This document shows positions 1 through 8,229 of a stretch of 64,000 nt of DNA, piece after piece. The stretch is from an uncultured Alphaproteobacteria bacterium (lineage in GTDB: Bacteria > Pseudomonadota > Alphaproteobacteria > Rs-D84): contig CAJOGC010000004.1 of the NCBI GenBank assembly GCA_905234185.1, forward strand, positions 1 through 64,000, in the 5' to 3' direction. The notes under the pieces were generated by a model. That model did not search any database, was not told the DNA's origin, and was given only the letters and a program-made list of their open reading frames with translations. Position 1 is the first letter of the stretch. Each line of letters starts with the position of its first letter. The position numbers and the translations under genes were made by a program.

Positions 1-11
1 AACTCTCCAAC

Positions 12-366
12 CTTTCTGACTACCCCGTCTTGCGTCACTGCCGTTCCGCAATCCACCCCTTCGCACGGCGAAGGGGAATTAAGTATCTGGAAAAATTGCG
101 TAAAAATAAATAGATGATTCCAGATAATAAAAAGTCCCCTTTGCGGTGCGAAGGGGTGTCACGAAGTGACAGGGTAGTTGTGACGAGAGCCAAAGAAAGT
201 AAAAACTTCACCACTCTTTCTGACTACCCCGTCTTGCGTCACTGCCGTTCCGCAATCCACCCCTTCACTGTGGTGAAGGGGAGTTAAACTCTCTGCAATC
301 CGATTCCAGATAATAAAGTCCCCTTCGCGGTGCGAAGGGGTGCCCGCAGGGCGGGGTAGTGGTGAC
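12..366. repeat. intergenic hairpin repeat, two copies
   Basis: No gene is supported in the first 378 bases. A 51-bp block at 12-62 recurs exactly at 216-266. Each copy is followed by a CCCCTTC/GAAGGGG hairpin, then by a related block (about 121-182 and 305-365) that carries a second hairpin. The second hairpin differs between copies (TGTCACGAAGTGACA against TGCCCGCAGGGCGGG) while both arms still pair. This suggests an interspersed structured repeat rather than coding sequence. Confidence 0.75.
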
Positions 367-378
367 AATGGCCCGCCA

Positions 379-825
379 TTAAAATGGAATGTCGTCATCT
401 ATTTGTGCGGGGGTGATTTCTTCGCGCGGTTGGACGGGGGTTGCGACATCGCCGCCGGCGTTATCTAACGCCTTTGCACCGGTTAAAATAACCATCTGGC
501 CCGCATATGGATTAAGGACAACCTCGGTCGTGTATGTGTCTGCACCGGCTTGGTTTTGCCATTTGCGGGTGCGTAATGAACCTTCGATATAAAGACGGGT
601 TCCTTTTTGCAACATGCGTTCGGCAACATCGACAAGATTCGGGTTGAATATCACAACACGATGCCATTCGGTTTGTTCTTTCTGTTCGCCGGTCGCGCGA
701 TCGCGCCAACGTTCGGATGTCGCAAGTGAAAAACTTGCCACTTTTTGACCACTCTGCATAGAGCGAATCTGGGGGTCTTGGCCCACATTGCCGACCAAAA
801 TTACTTTGTTTATGCTGCCTGCCAT
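379..825 (-). CDS. ssb: single-stranded DNA-binding protein
   Basis: This 148-residue protein has the usual bacterial SSB length and layout. An N-terminal OB fold (about 1-110) starts [14 protein letters not shown] and contains WHRVVIF and [13 protein letters not shown] flexible linker follows, and the acidic tail ends DDDIPF, the conserved peptide that recruits replication and repair proteins. It coats ssDNA in replication, recombination and repair. The gene is transcribed divergently from rho across a 188-bp gap. In many alphaproteobacteria ssb lies beside uvrA; here uvrA is about 23 kb away. The start has a GGAAA-type ribosome site just upstream. Confidence 0.97.
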   Translation of the reverse strand: MAGSINKVILVGNVGQDPQIRSMQSGQKVASFSLATSERWRDRATGEQKEQTEWHRVVIFNPNLVDVAERMLQKGTRLYIEGSLRTRKWQNQAGADTYTTEVVLNPYAGQMVILTGAKALDNAGGDVATPVQPREEITPAQIDDDIPF

Positions 826-921
826 ACTGATTTCCTTTCGGTTAAATTATTCGTATGTTTTGATTCGACCAAAAAAAAGCATTGAAATCAAGAAAAAAAC
901 GCGGACAAATTTTCAGGGGAC

Positions 922-950
922 TTGACTTTTTTGTCAATTTATAATATAAT
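922..950 (+). promoter_or_regulatory. sigma-70 promoter of rho
   Basis: A TTGACT box at 922-927 and a TATAAT box at 945-950 are separated by 17 bp, which is near consensus. They lie about 65 bp upstream of the rho start. The leader is GC-rich with a GGGCG/CGCCC-type hairpin and ends in AAAAGGA before the ATG. Confidence 0.75.
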
Positions 951-1013
951 AGGTGAGTCAACAAGGCGGGGGGCGTTCGCCCGTGGAGCCCGCATCCCAC
1001 AAAAGGAAAAATT

Positions 1014-2282
1014 ATGCATATAAATGAACTAAAGGCGAAATCGCCACAACAACTGTTGAAAATGGCCGAAGATATGGGCATTGAAAATCCGTCGCAATTA
1101 AATGTACAACAATTGCGATTTGCGGTTATGCGTGTCTATGCGGCGGATAAGAAAATTACACTGATTGGTGACGGTGTTCTTGAACGGATGCAGGATGGGT
1201 TTGGTTTCCTGCGCGCGCCGGAATCGAATTACCTGGCGGGGCCGGACGATTTGTATGTGTCACCGAACCTTATTAAAAAATACGGCCTTAAGACCGGCGA
1301 TTATATCGAGGGTCAGATCCAGGCACCACAAAACGAATCGGAACGGTATTTTGCGTTGGAAACAATAGAACGCGTGAATGGTGGTGATCCGGAAAAATTG
1401 CGCCATCGTGTGTCTTTTGACGATATGACACCGCTGTATCCGGACGAAATGTTGAGAATGGAAGTCGTTGATGATAAGGATAAGGGACGCAGCCTGTCCG
1501 CACGTGTCATCGACCTTATATCGCCAACGGGCAAGGGACAACGTTCGTTGATTGTTGCACCACCGCGCACCGGTAAAACGGTTATGTTGCAAAATATCGC
1601 GCATTCAATCGCAACAAACTATCCAGATGTTAAGTTAATCGTTTTGCTGATTGATGAACGACCCGAAGAAGTGACTGATATGCAACGCAGTGTCAAAGGC
1701 GAGGTTATATCGTCCACATTTGATGAACCGGCAACGCGTCATATCCAGGTCGCCGAAATGGTTATCGAAAAGGCGAAAAGATTGGTCGAATCCGGTCAGG
1801 ATGTTGTGATTCTGCTTGATTCTATTACCCGTTTGGGCCGTGCGTATAATACATGTGTTCCATCCTCAGGTAAGGTTTTAACCGGTGGTGTTGACGCATA
1901 TGCATTACAGCGTCCAAAACGTTTCTTTGGGGCCGCCCGCAATATCGAAGGTGGCGGTTCGTTGACAATTATCGCGACCGCGTTGATTGATACGGGATCA
2001 AAAATGGACGAAGTTGTTTTCGAAGAATTCAAAGGGACCGGTAATAGCGAAATCATACTTGATAGAAAACTTTCCGATAAACGCGTTTATCCGGCAATCG
2101 ATATTACAAAGTCTGGGACGCGTAAAGAAGATTTATTGGTCGGTAAAGAAACGCTGTCAAAAATGTATGTCTTGCGGCGCATCATCAATCCGATGGGAAC
2201 ATTGGAAGCAATGGAATTCTTGTTGGATAAGTTGCGTTTGACCAAGACGAATGATGATTTCTTTGGTTCGATGAATCAATAA
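1014..2282 (+). CDS. rho: transcription termination factor Rho
   Basis: The 422-residue length matches standard Rho. It has an N-terminal helical and OB-type RNA-binding part (about 1-125, with [16 protein letters not shown]) and a RecA-type ATPase. The Walker A motif APPRTGKT is at 182-189, and [14 protein letters not shown] is the Walker B region. The Q-loop ([20 protein letters not shown]) and the R-loop region ([13 protein letters not shown]) are intact. As a hexameric helicase it ends untranslated or Rho-dependent transcripts. It has its own strong promoter, and AAAAGGA precedes the ATG. Confidence 0.98.
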   Translation: MHINELKAKSPQQLLKMAEDMGIENPSQLNVQQLRFAVMRVYAADKKITLIGDGVLERMQDGFGFLRAPESNYLAGPDDLYVSPNLIKKYGLKTGDYIEGQIQAPQNESERYFALETIERVNGGDPEKLRHRVSFDDMTPLYPDEMLRMEVVDDKDKGRSLSARVIDLISPTGKGQRSLIVAPPRTGKTVMLQNIAHSIATNYPDVKLIVLLIDERPEEVTDMQRSVKGEVISSTFDEPATRHIQVAEMVIEKAKRLVESGQDVVILLDSITRLGRAYNTCVPSSGKVLTGGVDAYALQRPKRFFGAARNIEGGGSLTIIATALIDTGSKMDEVVFEEFKGTGNSEIILDRKLSDKRVYPAIDITKSGTRKEDLLVGKETLSKMYVLRRIINPMGTLEAMEFLLDKLRLTKTNDDFFGSMNQ

Positions 2283-2297
2283 AATCGATAATAGTAC

Positions 2298-2326
2298 TTT
2301 GTTTGTCGCCATATGTGTGGTATAAT
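2298..2326 (+). promoter_or_regulatory. putative promoter of the 2354-2984 cluster
   Basis: A perfect TATAAT at 2321-2326 lies 17 bp after a weak TTTGTT at 2298-2303. It sits between rho and the small membrane-protein genes, so these may be transcribed independently of rho. Confidence 0.5.
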
Positions 2327-2353
2327 AACGCCATACATATGGTGATTTAAGTA

Positions 2354-2605
2354 ATGAATATTAAAAAAATCTTTTTATTTGGGATTGTAATCGTGGCGGC
2401 AATCGTGGTCGCGTACGGTGCGTTCAGGTATTTTACAGCGGAAAAATACGAAATCCAACAGATTGAACTGGAAACAAAAAATCTGAATATATATACCGAT
2501 GGTGGACCGATTAAGACCATTTCAATAGATGCCAAGGTGCCTAAAAAGTCCGCCAATGATGCGACTAAAAATCAAAAGCCTGATATAAAGGTTTGGATTG
2601 AATAA
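2354..2605 (+). CDS. small single-pass membrane protein
   Basis: This 83-residue protein is not recognised. One N-terminal membrane segment (about 5-25, FLFGIVIVAAIVVAYGAF) is followed by a charged, probably periplasmic, tail rich in Lys, Glu and Asp. It is the first of three small envelope genes (2354, 2621, 2775) lying close together on the plus strand. The neighbours look like a spanin pair, so an envelope role is plausible but unproven. No strong ribosome site is visible. Confidence 0.6.
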   Translation: MNIKKIFLFGIVIVAAIVVAYGAFRYFTAEKYEIQQIELETKNLNIYTDGGPIKTISIDAKVPKKSANDATKNQKPDIKVWIE

Positions 2606-2620
2606 ATTAATGGAATTGAA

Positions 2621-2848
2621 ATGATACGAATTTATTTTGTGGCACTTGGCGGTGCCGCAATTTTTTTATCTTATTTTGTCGGTATGCATGTCGCAAATAT
2701 TAAATGTAATGAGCGCAGTGCAAATACCGTTGCGGAACAAATAATTACACATAACAGTATATGGGGGGCAACAGATGAAGAAGTTATGCATACTGGGGTT
2801 GGCGATATTCGTCTCATCCTGCGCGAGAAATACACAATCGCCGAATAA
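2621..2848 (+). CDS. inner-membrane spanin-like protein (Rz-like)
   Basis: The 75-residue protein has an N-terminal membrane anchor (about 4-22, IYFVALGGAAIFLSYFVGM) and a short soluble tail with a single Cys. The last 74 nt overlap, in the +1 frame, a gene for an outer-membrane lipoprotein. That layout is the hallmark of phage Rz/Rz1 pairs, in which an inner-membrane i-spanin and a lipoprotein o-spanin bridge the periplasm and fuse the membranes at lysis. Only the architecture supports the assignment; I recognise no family signature. No holin, endolysin or other phage gene is adjacent. It could instead be an unrelated envelope bridge. Confidence 0.5.
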   Translation: MIRIYFVALGGAAIFLSYFVGMHVANIKCNERSANTVAEQIITHNSIWGATDEEVMHTGVGDIRLILREKYTIAE

Positions 2849-2984
2849 TATCTGTGCACCGATTGTGTGCCAAAAAATATATGGCCATGAGTCAGACTGG
2901 CAAATAATAAGCGACGATTTGGCACGAAATATCTATCGACATAATTTGATGTGTGAAAATATTACCCATTCATCGCAATTGTAA
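2775..2984 (+). CDS. outer-membrane lipoprotein, o-spanin-like (Rz1-like)
   Basis: This 69-residue lipoprotein has an N-terminal signal ending in the lipobox VSSC (Cys16). GGGGGG lies about 6 bp before the ATG. The gene starts inside the 2621-2848 gene in the +1 frame, as rz1 does in rz, and extends 136 bp past its stop. The mature peptide has further Cys residues that might form disulfides, as some o-spanins do. Its 3' end overlaps the convergent ureohydrolase gene by 23 bp. Confidence 0.5.
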   Translation: MKKLCILGLAIFVSSCARNTQSPNNICAPIVCQKIYGHESDWQIISDDLARNIYRHNLMCENITHSSQL

Positions 2985-3801
2985 TCAGTTGATGCACAAT
3001 ATCCGCAGATTGTTGATCGCCATTGGGGGCGTATTCTACAAATTCAATACCATATGCATCGGCAAAGGCATGAACAATGTATTTTGCCGCATCGACGGTT
3101 ATTCCGTTTTCTTCGGGAACAAGTGTGTCTGGAAAATATTTGGGGTCAATACTGTCGAAATCAAAAGACAAAACAAATGGCCGGTTTGAAAGCATTTTAC
3201 GAACCGTTGCAACGGTGTCACGGATGGCATCCATTGTTTGTAATTCGTTTGCATATCGTATAAAAATGTTTTTTGTTCGGACAAAATCTAACTCGGCCGG
3301 TTCGAATGAACGCGTACCAATATAGAAAATGTTTTCGGGCCGAAGAGATGGTTTTTTTGTCGGAATCGCCAACCAACGCGCATCGCCATCGCCCAAAAGA
3401 CCACGGACATTGCACCCGTGTGGGGCGCCGGATGCTTGGGCCCGCGAAGATTCAGGTGTATGTATGTCCAGGTGCGCATCCACATAAACCATGCATAAAT
3501 CAGTATCTGGAATTTGGTCGGCCAGTGCCGCAAAATGCCCAAAGTTAACCGAATGATCGCCCCCAATCATAATGTGCCGATTGCGCGGTGTATTGTCATA
3601 TATTCGACGTTGAACCAATGCATTTTCGGCAAAACGGTCCGTAACGCATGCGGCAATATCAACCGGTATATTGGCTATATTATTCCAATTGACTAATGGA
3701 AACATTTCTTTAACTGCGTGTGGTGCCAACGCCGGTCCACCATCTTGTGGCTTGGCGCATGCGCCACGTCCATATTCTATGCCCATAAAGTGTGAAATCA
3801 T
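2962..3801 (-). CDS. ureohydrolase (arginase/agmatinase family)
   Basis: A 279-residue member of the binuclear Mn ureohydrolase family, which hydrolyses a guanidinium group to urea. The metal-binding motifs are all present: GGDHS (80-84, His83), DAHLDIH (Asp108, His110, Asp112) and SFDFDSIDP (Asp214, Asp216). The substrate (arginine, agmatine, formiminoglutamate or another guanidino compound) cannot be read from the sequence. The protein is slightly shorter than typical arginases. The start codon overlaps the stop of the upstream secreted-protein gene as ATGA, so the two are probably co-translated. Confidence 0.88.
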   Translation of the reverse strand: MISHFMGIEYGRGACAKPQDGGPALAPHAVKEMFPLVNWNNIANIPVDIAACVTDRFAENALVQRRIYDNTPRNRHIMIGGDHSVNFGHFAALADQIPDTDLCMVYVDAHLDIHTPESSRAQASGAPHGCNVRGLLGDGDARWLAIPTKKPSLRPENIFYIGTRSFEPAELDFVRTKNIFIRYANELQTMDAIRDTVATVRKMLSNRPFVLSFDFDSIDPKYFPDTLVPEENGITVDAAKYIVHAFADAYGIEFVEYAPNGDQQSADIVHQLITIAMNG

Positions 3802-4784
3802 TCTTGGTATGCCCCCAGAACGCTTTCGGCGGCGTTCTTTAATTTTTGTAATGATGATTCGTATGTGGCACAGTCGGTGTTAATCATAGACCGATATGCG
3901 TCACGAAGATTCGATGCCATATAAAAACATCCACGCAAGTGTTGAACACAATATTCATGACCCGTCATAAATGCGTTTTGGCCGCGAACACGGCTTTCCA
4001 TCGATGACCAGTCTATATCCAGCAAATTGTCGATGTTAGTCCATGAATTATCGCCCGTGTATTTTCCTATTGTTGACATCCAGTATTCGTTCATTTCTTC
4101 ATCGGACCATTCGCCATCGTTACGGATTTGTAATATCTGTTTTATAAGATTTTCAATTGCGGGTTGATATGTCGCATCAATCTGGGACAACTTGGAACTG
4201 CAATAGCAACGATTGTATTGCGTATTTTCACGGACACAGTACATATTCATGCACTCTGTATAGTCCGCCAAGCATCGCGCAGAAGATATTGTTGGGGTGG
4301 TGTCCGGCAAAGCCGCCGCATTTTCCGCCGAACGATATTTATATGTATTTTCCAATCTTGTTGAATCGGTCGTCGCAATCGTTTGCCCCCGTCGTGGTGC
4401 GACATTTCGGGCGGACTGGGTTCCGGAACGCGCAACGACGCGTCGTGCGGGTGTCGTTGTTGTGGTGGGCACAGAAGATTTCGCACTGCGTGCAACAACG
4501 CGTCTTGGGGCGGATAATTGTTCCGTTCGAACAACGGCGTTAATCGGACTTGTCGTTGGCGAAGTTGCATCGGCAGGTTTCAATGTCGTTCGCATTTGAT
4601 TGTTCAGATATGGATACATATAGTTGTATGTATAACTTGCCGTTGGGTTGTCTGTTTGATTTTGAATGGTTGCGCCACCCGTGCGCGATGCGCTTGACAC
4701 GCCACGAACCGATGCGGCATTCGCCGATATTGTGACGGCGGTGACCAAAACTAAAATAAAAAATCTCCTTGCCATGATGTTCAT
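3798..4784 (-). CDS. secreted protein with six-cysteine motif
   Basis: The function is not recognised. A signal peptide (RRFFILVLVTAVTISANA) is followed by a low-complexity Thr/Ser/Arg region with repeated RRVVARS. Next comes a Cys-rich motif, C-x5-C-M-x3-C-x8-Y-x-R-C-x-C, and a helical C-terminal half with more Cys. The same arrangement (R/T/S-rich stretch, then the same Cys motif) occurs in the 860-residue protein at 49005-51587, so the two are paralogues. The start at 4784 (MNIMARRFF) is preferred over 4808 because it leaves a normal signal peptide. The stop overlaps the ureohydrolase start. Confidence 0.75.
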   Translation of the reverse strand: MNIMARRFFILVLVTAVTISANAASVRGVSSASRTGGATIQNQTDNPTASYTYNYMYPYLNNQMRTTLKPADATSPTTSPINAVVRTEQLSAPRRVVARSAKSSVPTTTTTPARRVVARSGTQSARNVAPRRGQTIATTDSTRLENTYKYRSAENAAALPDTTPTISSARCLADYTECMNMYCVRENTQYNRCYCSSKLSQIDATYQPAIENLIKQILQIRNDGEWSDEEMNEYWMSTIGKYTGDNSWTNIDNLLDIDWSSMESRVRGQNAFMTGHEYCVQHLRGCFYMASNLRDAYRSMINTDCATYESSLQKLKNAAESVLGAYQE

Positions 4785-4866
4785 AATAGAACTTTTGTAT
4801 GTATTCATACAAGCGGAAAATGTATCGAAATAAAATCATACCATTAGCAAAAGAATATTTTTGTCC

Positions 4867-4895
4867 TTGTATTTGTGGTGTGTGTATCATATACT
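4867..4895 (+). promoter_or_regulatory. putative promoter of the lipoprotein gene
   Basis: TTGTAT at 4867-4872 and TATACT at 4890-4895 are spaced 17 bp apart. They lie about 30 bp before a GGAAAGGG ribosome site and the ATG at 4924. Confidence 0.5.
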
Positions 4896-4923
4896 GACGG
4901 TGATATAAAATAAGGAAAGGGCG

Positions 4924-6501
4924 ATGAGAAAAAATTTGTTTCCAATATTTGCATTGTTGTTGTCTGCGTGCGGTGGTGGCGGGTCGACCCCATATGGTGA
5001 AATTCCACCAATAAATCGTACAGAATCCGTTGCCCAGAGTAATGCACGCATTACATCGATGATCACGAACAGTAAGTACCAGGTTGCACGTTATGTCGCA
5101 AATCAGTTAGGGGAAGCGGACGCCGCTTCGATAAATTTGGTGCGTGGTGCAACGGCGCGTGGCGCATTCGTCCCCGCCGAAACAGGGAACGAAAATTATG
5201 ACCGGGCCCAGGAAATAATAGATTTGGCTGCATGGCTGGTCGACAATAATACATCGATGGATGATATTAGGGAAAAATATGACACATCGTCTGCGGACGC
5301 GAATAAAATCAAATTAGCCCTTAAATTGCTGCGGGCGCGCGATTTATACCAAGGGGGCGATCATTCCGCGGAAACGGCCGAAAATATAGTTAACAACCGT
5401 GCTTCGTTGGCGGCACCGTTGGCCCAGTTGCAACATGATACACAAATATTTGATATAAATACCGTGCGGTTCGATTTGGCAGGTGGACATTTTTCCGACT
5501 ATGGCCAGAAAATTTCTTTCTCAACCGATGGCCGTGGTCGCATAAAAGATATTTCGTTAAGTGACGATTCTCGGTTCGAGGGTATCGGTAGAAATGGCGA
5601 AGATTCTACTTTTTCGGTCACAAACAGACCCATATACCATTACACATTACAAATCGATGGTGATGACGATATTTTTGTTGAAGGCGTGACCAGTATAAAA
5701 GAATTAAAGGATAAATTGAAAAATAAATTAGCAACGAAATTTGGCGAAAATACCACCGAGTATAATAATTATAAAGATGAAGTAGACGCTATTACGGAAA
5801 ATACATTTGTCACGAATACCGAAGAACGTGGAAAAAAGATTCTTGATGCAACATTTCGACCGGAATTCGCCGGTAAAGATGTCGGTTTACGTTATTCGGA
5901 TTTTGGGTTGATGCACATAACTACGCATTTCCATGGGCGTGATCCTGAAGATATATCTGAAGCCATCGCTGGTGGATATACGAATAACGAATTTGCGGAA
6001 AATGTAATCCAAACATCAATGCATTTTACGGGTCGCGCCATCGGTACTGTGCAGTATCGGCGATATGCGCAAACAGATCCCATGGCGGAAGAGGTTTTGG
6101 TGGACACAGATACACTGGGGCTTGACGGCGAAGCATCGATGGATTTCGACCCGGCCAGTGCCAGTCAACAGGTTCAAATGAATTTCGGAAATTGGTACAA
6201 TGTTTCGGCGGATACCGCGGGAAATATAACTTTTTCTGAATACACCGGTTCAACTGATAACAATCATTTCAGATTTAATACAGAAAACATATCTGGGGCG
6301 GCGGTTAATTACGATCGCACCGATGATGGCATGATGGCGGATAGTGCACCGGAAATAGTTGTGCGTTATTTTGGCGACGATGTGGCGTCCGAATCTGTTG
6401 GATATGTCAAGGTTGGCGAAGATCGAGATATTGGTGCAAATTCATATGAAAATGTGTTGTTTAATGCGGGATTTGGTATGAAAACGCCGGATGAAAACTA
6501 A
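4924..6501 (+). CDS. surface lipoprotein, possible TbpB-like barrel at C terminus
   Basis: A 525-residue lipoprotein with lipobox LLSAC (Cys16) followed by a GGGGS linker. The first half is mostly helical and charged. The last 130 or so residues are beta-rich with regular Gly and aromatic spacing (VQMNFGNWYNVSAD, then NVLFNAGFGM), which recalls the eight-stranded barrel of transferrin-binding-protein-B-like surface lipoproteins. That comparison is a pattern impression, and the ligand is unknown. A strong GGAAAGGG site and its own promoter precede it. Confidence 0.75.
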   Translation: MRKNLFPIFALLLSACGGGGSTPYGEIPPINRTESVAQSNARITSMITNSKYQVARYVANQLGEADAASINLVRGATARGAFVPAETGNENYDRAQEIIDLAAWLVDNNTSMDDIREKYDTSSADANKIKLALKLLRARDLYQGGDHSAETAENIVNNRASLAAPLAQLQHDTQIFDINTVRFDLAGGHFSDYGQKISFSTDGRGRIKDISLSDDSRFEGIGRNGEDSTFSVTNRPIYHYTLQIDGDDDIFVEGVTSIKELKDKLKNKLATKFGENTTEYNNYKDEVDAITENTFVTNTEERGKKILDATFRPEFAGKDVGLRYSDFGLMHITTHFHGRDPEDISEAIAGGYTNNEFAENVIQTSMHFTGRAIGTVQYRRYAQTDPMAEEVLVDTDTLGLDGEASMDFDPASASQQVQMNFGNWYNVSADTAGNITFSEYTGSTDNNHFRFNTENISGAAVNYDRTDDGMMADSAPEIVVRYFGDDVASESVGYVKVGEDRDIGANSYENVLFNAGFGMKTPDEN

Positions 6502-6541
6502 GATCGGCCATATAATGTCCGGGTGCGGCACAGATAAAAAT

Positions 6542-6569
6542 TTGCATTTATTGAAAAAGGTGTTATAAT
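6542..6569 (+). promoter_or_regulatory. promoter of tRNA-Pro(TGG)
   Basis: TTGCAT at 6542-6547 and TATAAT at 6564-6569 are spaced 16 bp apart, about 10 bp before the tRNA 5' end. Confidence 0.7.
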
Positions 6570-6579
6570 TGCCCACATT

Positions 6580-6656
6580 CGGGGTGTAGCTCAGCCTGGT
6601 AGAGTACTTGGTTTGGGACCAAGGTGTCGGAGGTTCGAACCCTCTCACCCCGACCA
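6580..6656 (+). tRNA. tRNA-Pro(TGG)
   Basis: A 77-nt cloverleaf with acceptor stem CGGGGTG/CACCCCG, anticodon TGG at 6614-6616, T-loop GGTTCGAACC and an encoded CCA. C1 pairing with G72 is normal for bacterial tRNA-Pro. Its last 20 nt and terminator are repeated 192 bp downstream. Confidence 0.97.
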
Positions 6657-6879
6657 TAAAATTCAAATCGGCCGAATGGCCGATTTTAATTTTTTGTTTG
6701 TGGGTACAGCGGGTCGATGCCTTGCAATGAAATTGCCCAGGGTCGACAATGAGTAAGCAAGAACGAGTGAACGCGAAGTTCGCGCGCTAACGAATGCCCC
6801 ATAGCCGACACGAATGTGTCGTGCGAGGGAACCCTCTCACCCCGACCATAAAATTCAAATCGGCCGAATGGCCGATTTT
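6637..6879. repeat. 51-bp direct repeat of tRNA-Pro 3' end plus terminator
   Basis: 6637-6687 is repeated exactly at 6829-6879. Each copy begins at the T-loop GA, runs through CCA and includes the AAATCGGCC/GGCCGATTT hairpin. The sequence between the copies (6688-6828) is GC-rich, has no gene and ends in a short hairpin flanked by conserved bases (about 6785-6828). A related tail precedes the tRNA-Arg fragment at 7663. It looks like an integration or excision scar at a tRNA attachment site. Confidence 0.8.
6665..6697 (+). terminator. terminator after tRNA-Pro
   Basis: The hairpin AAATCGGCC-GAAT-GGCCGATTT is followed by a T-rich run. A second copy occurs at 6857-6879. Confidence 0.75.
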
Positions 6880-6959
6880 TTGTTTTTTATCCGCTTGAAC
6901 CAAATGGGGTAAGGTGGTAAAATATCTTGCGATAGCAATCTATCAGAGGAGGGGGCATC

Positions 6960-7607
6960 ATGGTAAACACAAGAAAAACGACAACAAAACAAAAAACAGC
7001 AAGCCCTGGGCGGGGTCGACGGGTAAAATCGGCCCAGGTTAATCCCGTTGTTGTGTCGATTAACCGTATGTATCGTAAGGGGGCGCCCATACTGGTTGCT
7101 GAATCAGCATTGTTTATGGTGGCAGCGGTTGTTTTGTTTATTAAACCGGTGCTGGTGTTAACAATATTTACATATATTATCGGTGTCGCGCTTTTGTTGT
7201 TCGGGCTTTATCGTATGATGTCTGGATTTGTGGCAACAAATGATAGTGGTGGCGGCGTTGATGTTGTATTTGGATTGATCAGCATTGTGTTGGGGTTGCT
7301 TTTCGTGGTATATCCATCCGGATCATTGGTCAGTGTCGCATACATATTCGTGATATTGTTTTTCTTTAAGGCATTGCGAATTCTTATATTTGCGATTAAT
7401 CTGGCACGTGCGCGATTTGGACACTATCTGATTACATTGGCTGTGGCAATTGTATTGTTTGGATTGGCGATTGCGTTATTCTGGTTCCCGTTGGGGACAT
7501 TTATTGCGATGACATACTATTTGGCGGTATTGTTGGTGGTCTATGCGGTGGCCGATATATATATGTTTACGGAATTAAACAAATTGCGGCAACTGGTCAC
7601 AGATTGA
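6960..7607 (+). CDS. HdeD/DUF308-like multi-pass membrane protein
   Basis: A 215-residue protein with a basic N-terminal tail (about 1-40) and about six membrane segments in paired short hairpins (for example ALFMVAAVVLFIKPVLVLTI). That spacing is typical of the HdeD/DUF308 family, whose E. coli member is linked to acid resistance. The function here is inferred from the fold pattern only. The start is fixed by an excellent GAGGAGGGG site. It is the last chromosomal gene before the tRNA-Arg island. Confidence 0.75.
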   Translation: MVNTRKTTTKQKTASPGRGRRVKSAQVNPVVVSINRMYRKGAPILVAESALFMVAAVVLFIKPVLVLTIFTYIIGVALLLFGLYRMMSGFVATNDSGGGVDVVFGLISIVLGLLFVVYPSGSLVSVAYIFVILFFFKALRILIFAINLARARFGHYLITLAVAIVLFGLAIALFWFPLGTFIAMTYYLAVLLVVYAVADIYMFTELNKLRQLVTD

Positions 7608-7608
7608 A

Positions 7609-7638
7609 GAACCGCCCATTTGGGCGGTTCTTTTATTT
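7609..7638 (+). terminator. terminator after HdeD-like gene
   Basis: The stem GAACCGCCCA/TGGGCGGTTC is followed directly by TTTTATTT. Confidence 0.85.
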
Positions 7639-7642
7639 GTCT

Positions 7643-7773
7643 TGGCGCGCCCTGCAGGATTCCCTCACTCGGCACAAAATTGTGCCGGCTGCGGGGCAAC
7701 CGTAACGCTTTTGCTGTGCTGACGCTTGCAAAATCTACTTGTTGTCGAACCTGCGACCTGCGGATTAGAAATC
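7643..7773. other. attL: tRNA-Arg 3' fragment interrupted by 82-bp hairpin element
   Basis: On the minus strand, 7773-7745 matches tRNA-Arg from the anticodon loop to the T-loop (ending GGTTCGA). After 82 bp of foreign sequence (7744-7663), 7662-7643 gives the rest, from GAATCC to CCA. The two bases GA are present on both sides of the insert. The insert ends in a hairpin GGCACAA/TTGTGCC followed by GAGTGAGG, similar to the tail beside the duplicated tRNA-Pro end at 6829. Confidence 0.8.
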
Positions 7774-8229
7774 GTCTGAACCAAAACCGATTGTTCGCCC
7801 AATTCCCGCCCCTTTCCGCCATTTTACCCACCCTCCAACCACCACCCTATGTAGCAAATATGTAACATTTTTTAATGATTCGTTTGGTGTTTTGTATCAA
7901 AACAACAATAAAATACAAAAAACAGTTTGTTTTTACGTGTTTTTTATGTCCTGAACACCGCAGAAAACGGGGATTCCCAAAATGCAAGAAAAAAAGCCAC
8001 TTTTTTGTTAAAAATCGTGCTGAAAACACTCAAAAAATACTGTATATTGTGTGTATGGATGAATTGAGGCACAATATGTTGAAAAACATCCTGGGGATGT
8101 GGTTATCCCCAAGAACGGATACCCAAAATAATAAGGGCGACCAACTCATCCCTTATTATAGCAAAATCCACGGTTAATCGCAACCAGTTTGTTAATTGGG
8201 TATGGTTGCATGAACCAAAAGGCTAAAAT
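7774..8229. other. left end of island without a clear gene
   Basis: No convincing gene is seen in these 456 bases. A 40-codon frame at 8055-8177 (MDELRHNMLKNILGMW...) lacks a ribosome site and is left uncalled. A short inverted repeat, TGGGGAT/ATCCCCA, lies near 8093-8112. CAACCA/TGGTTG arms flank 8180-8210, just before the HNH gene, and could be an operator. Confidence 0.5.

Noticed and set aside
159-398. 79-codon minus-strand frame in the first intergenic repeat
   Set aside because: It lies in hairpin repeats, has no ribosome site and no protein-like pattern.
2354-2984. A complete phage lysis cassette
   Set aside because: No endolysin is present, and the 83-residue protein has one membrane helix without holin features that I can recognise.
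8055-8177. 40-codon frame near the left island end
   Set aside because: No ribosome site, no homology seen and low-complexity surroundings; left uncalled.
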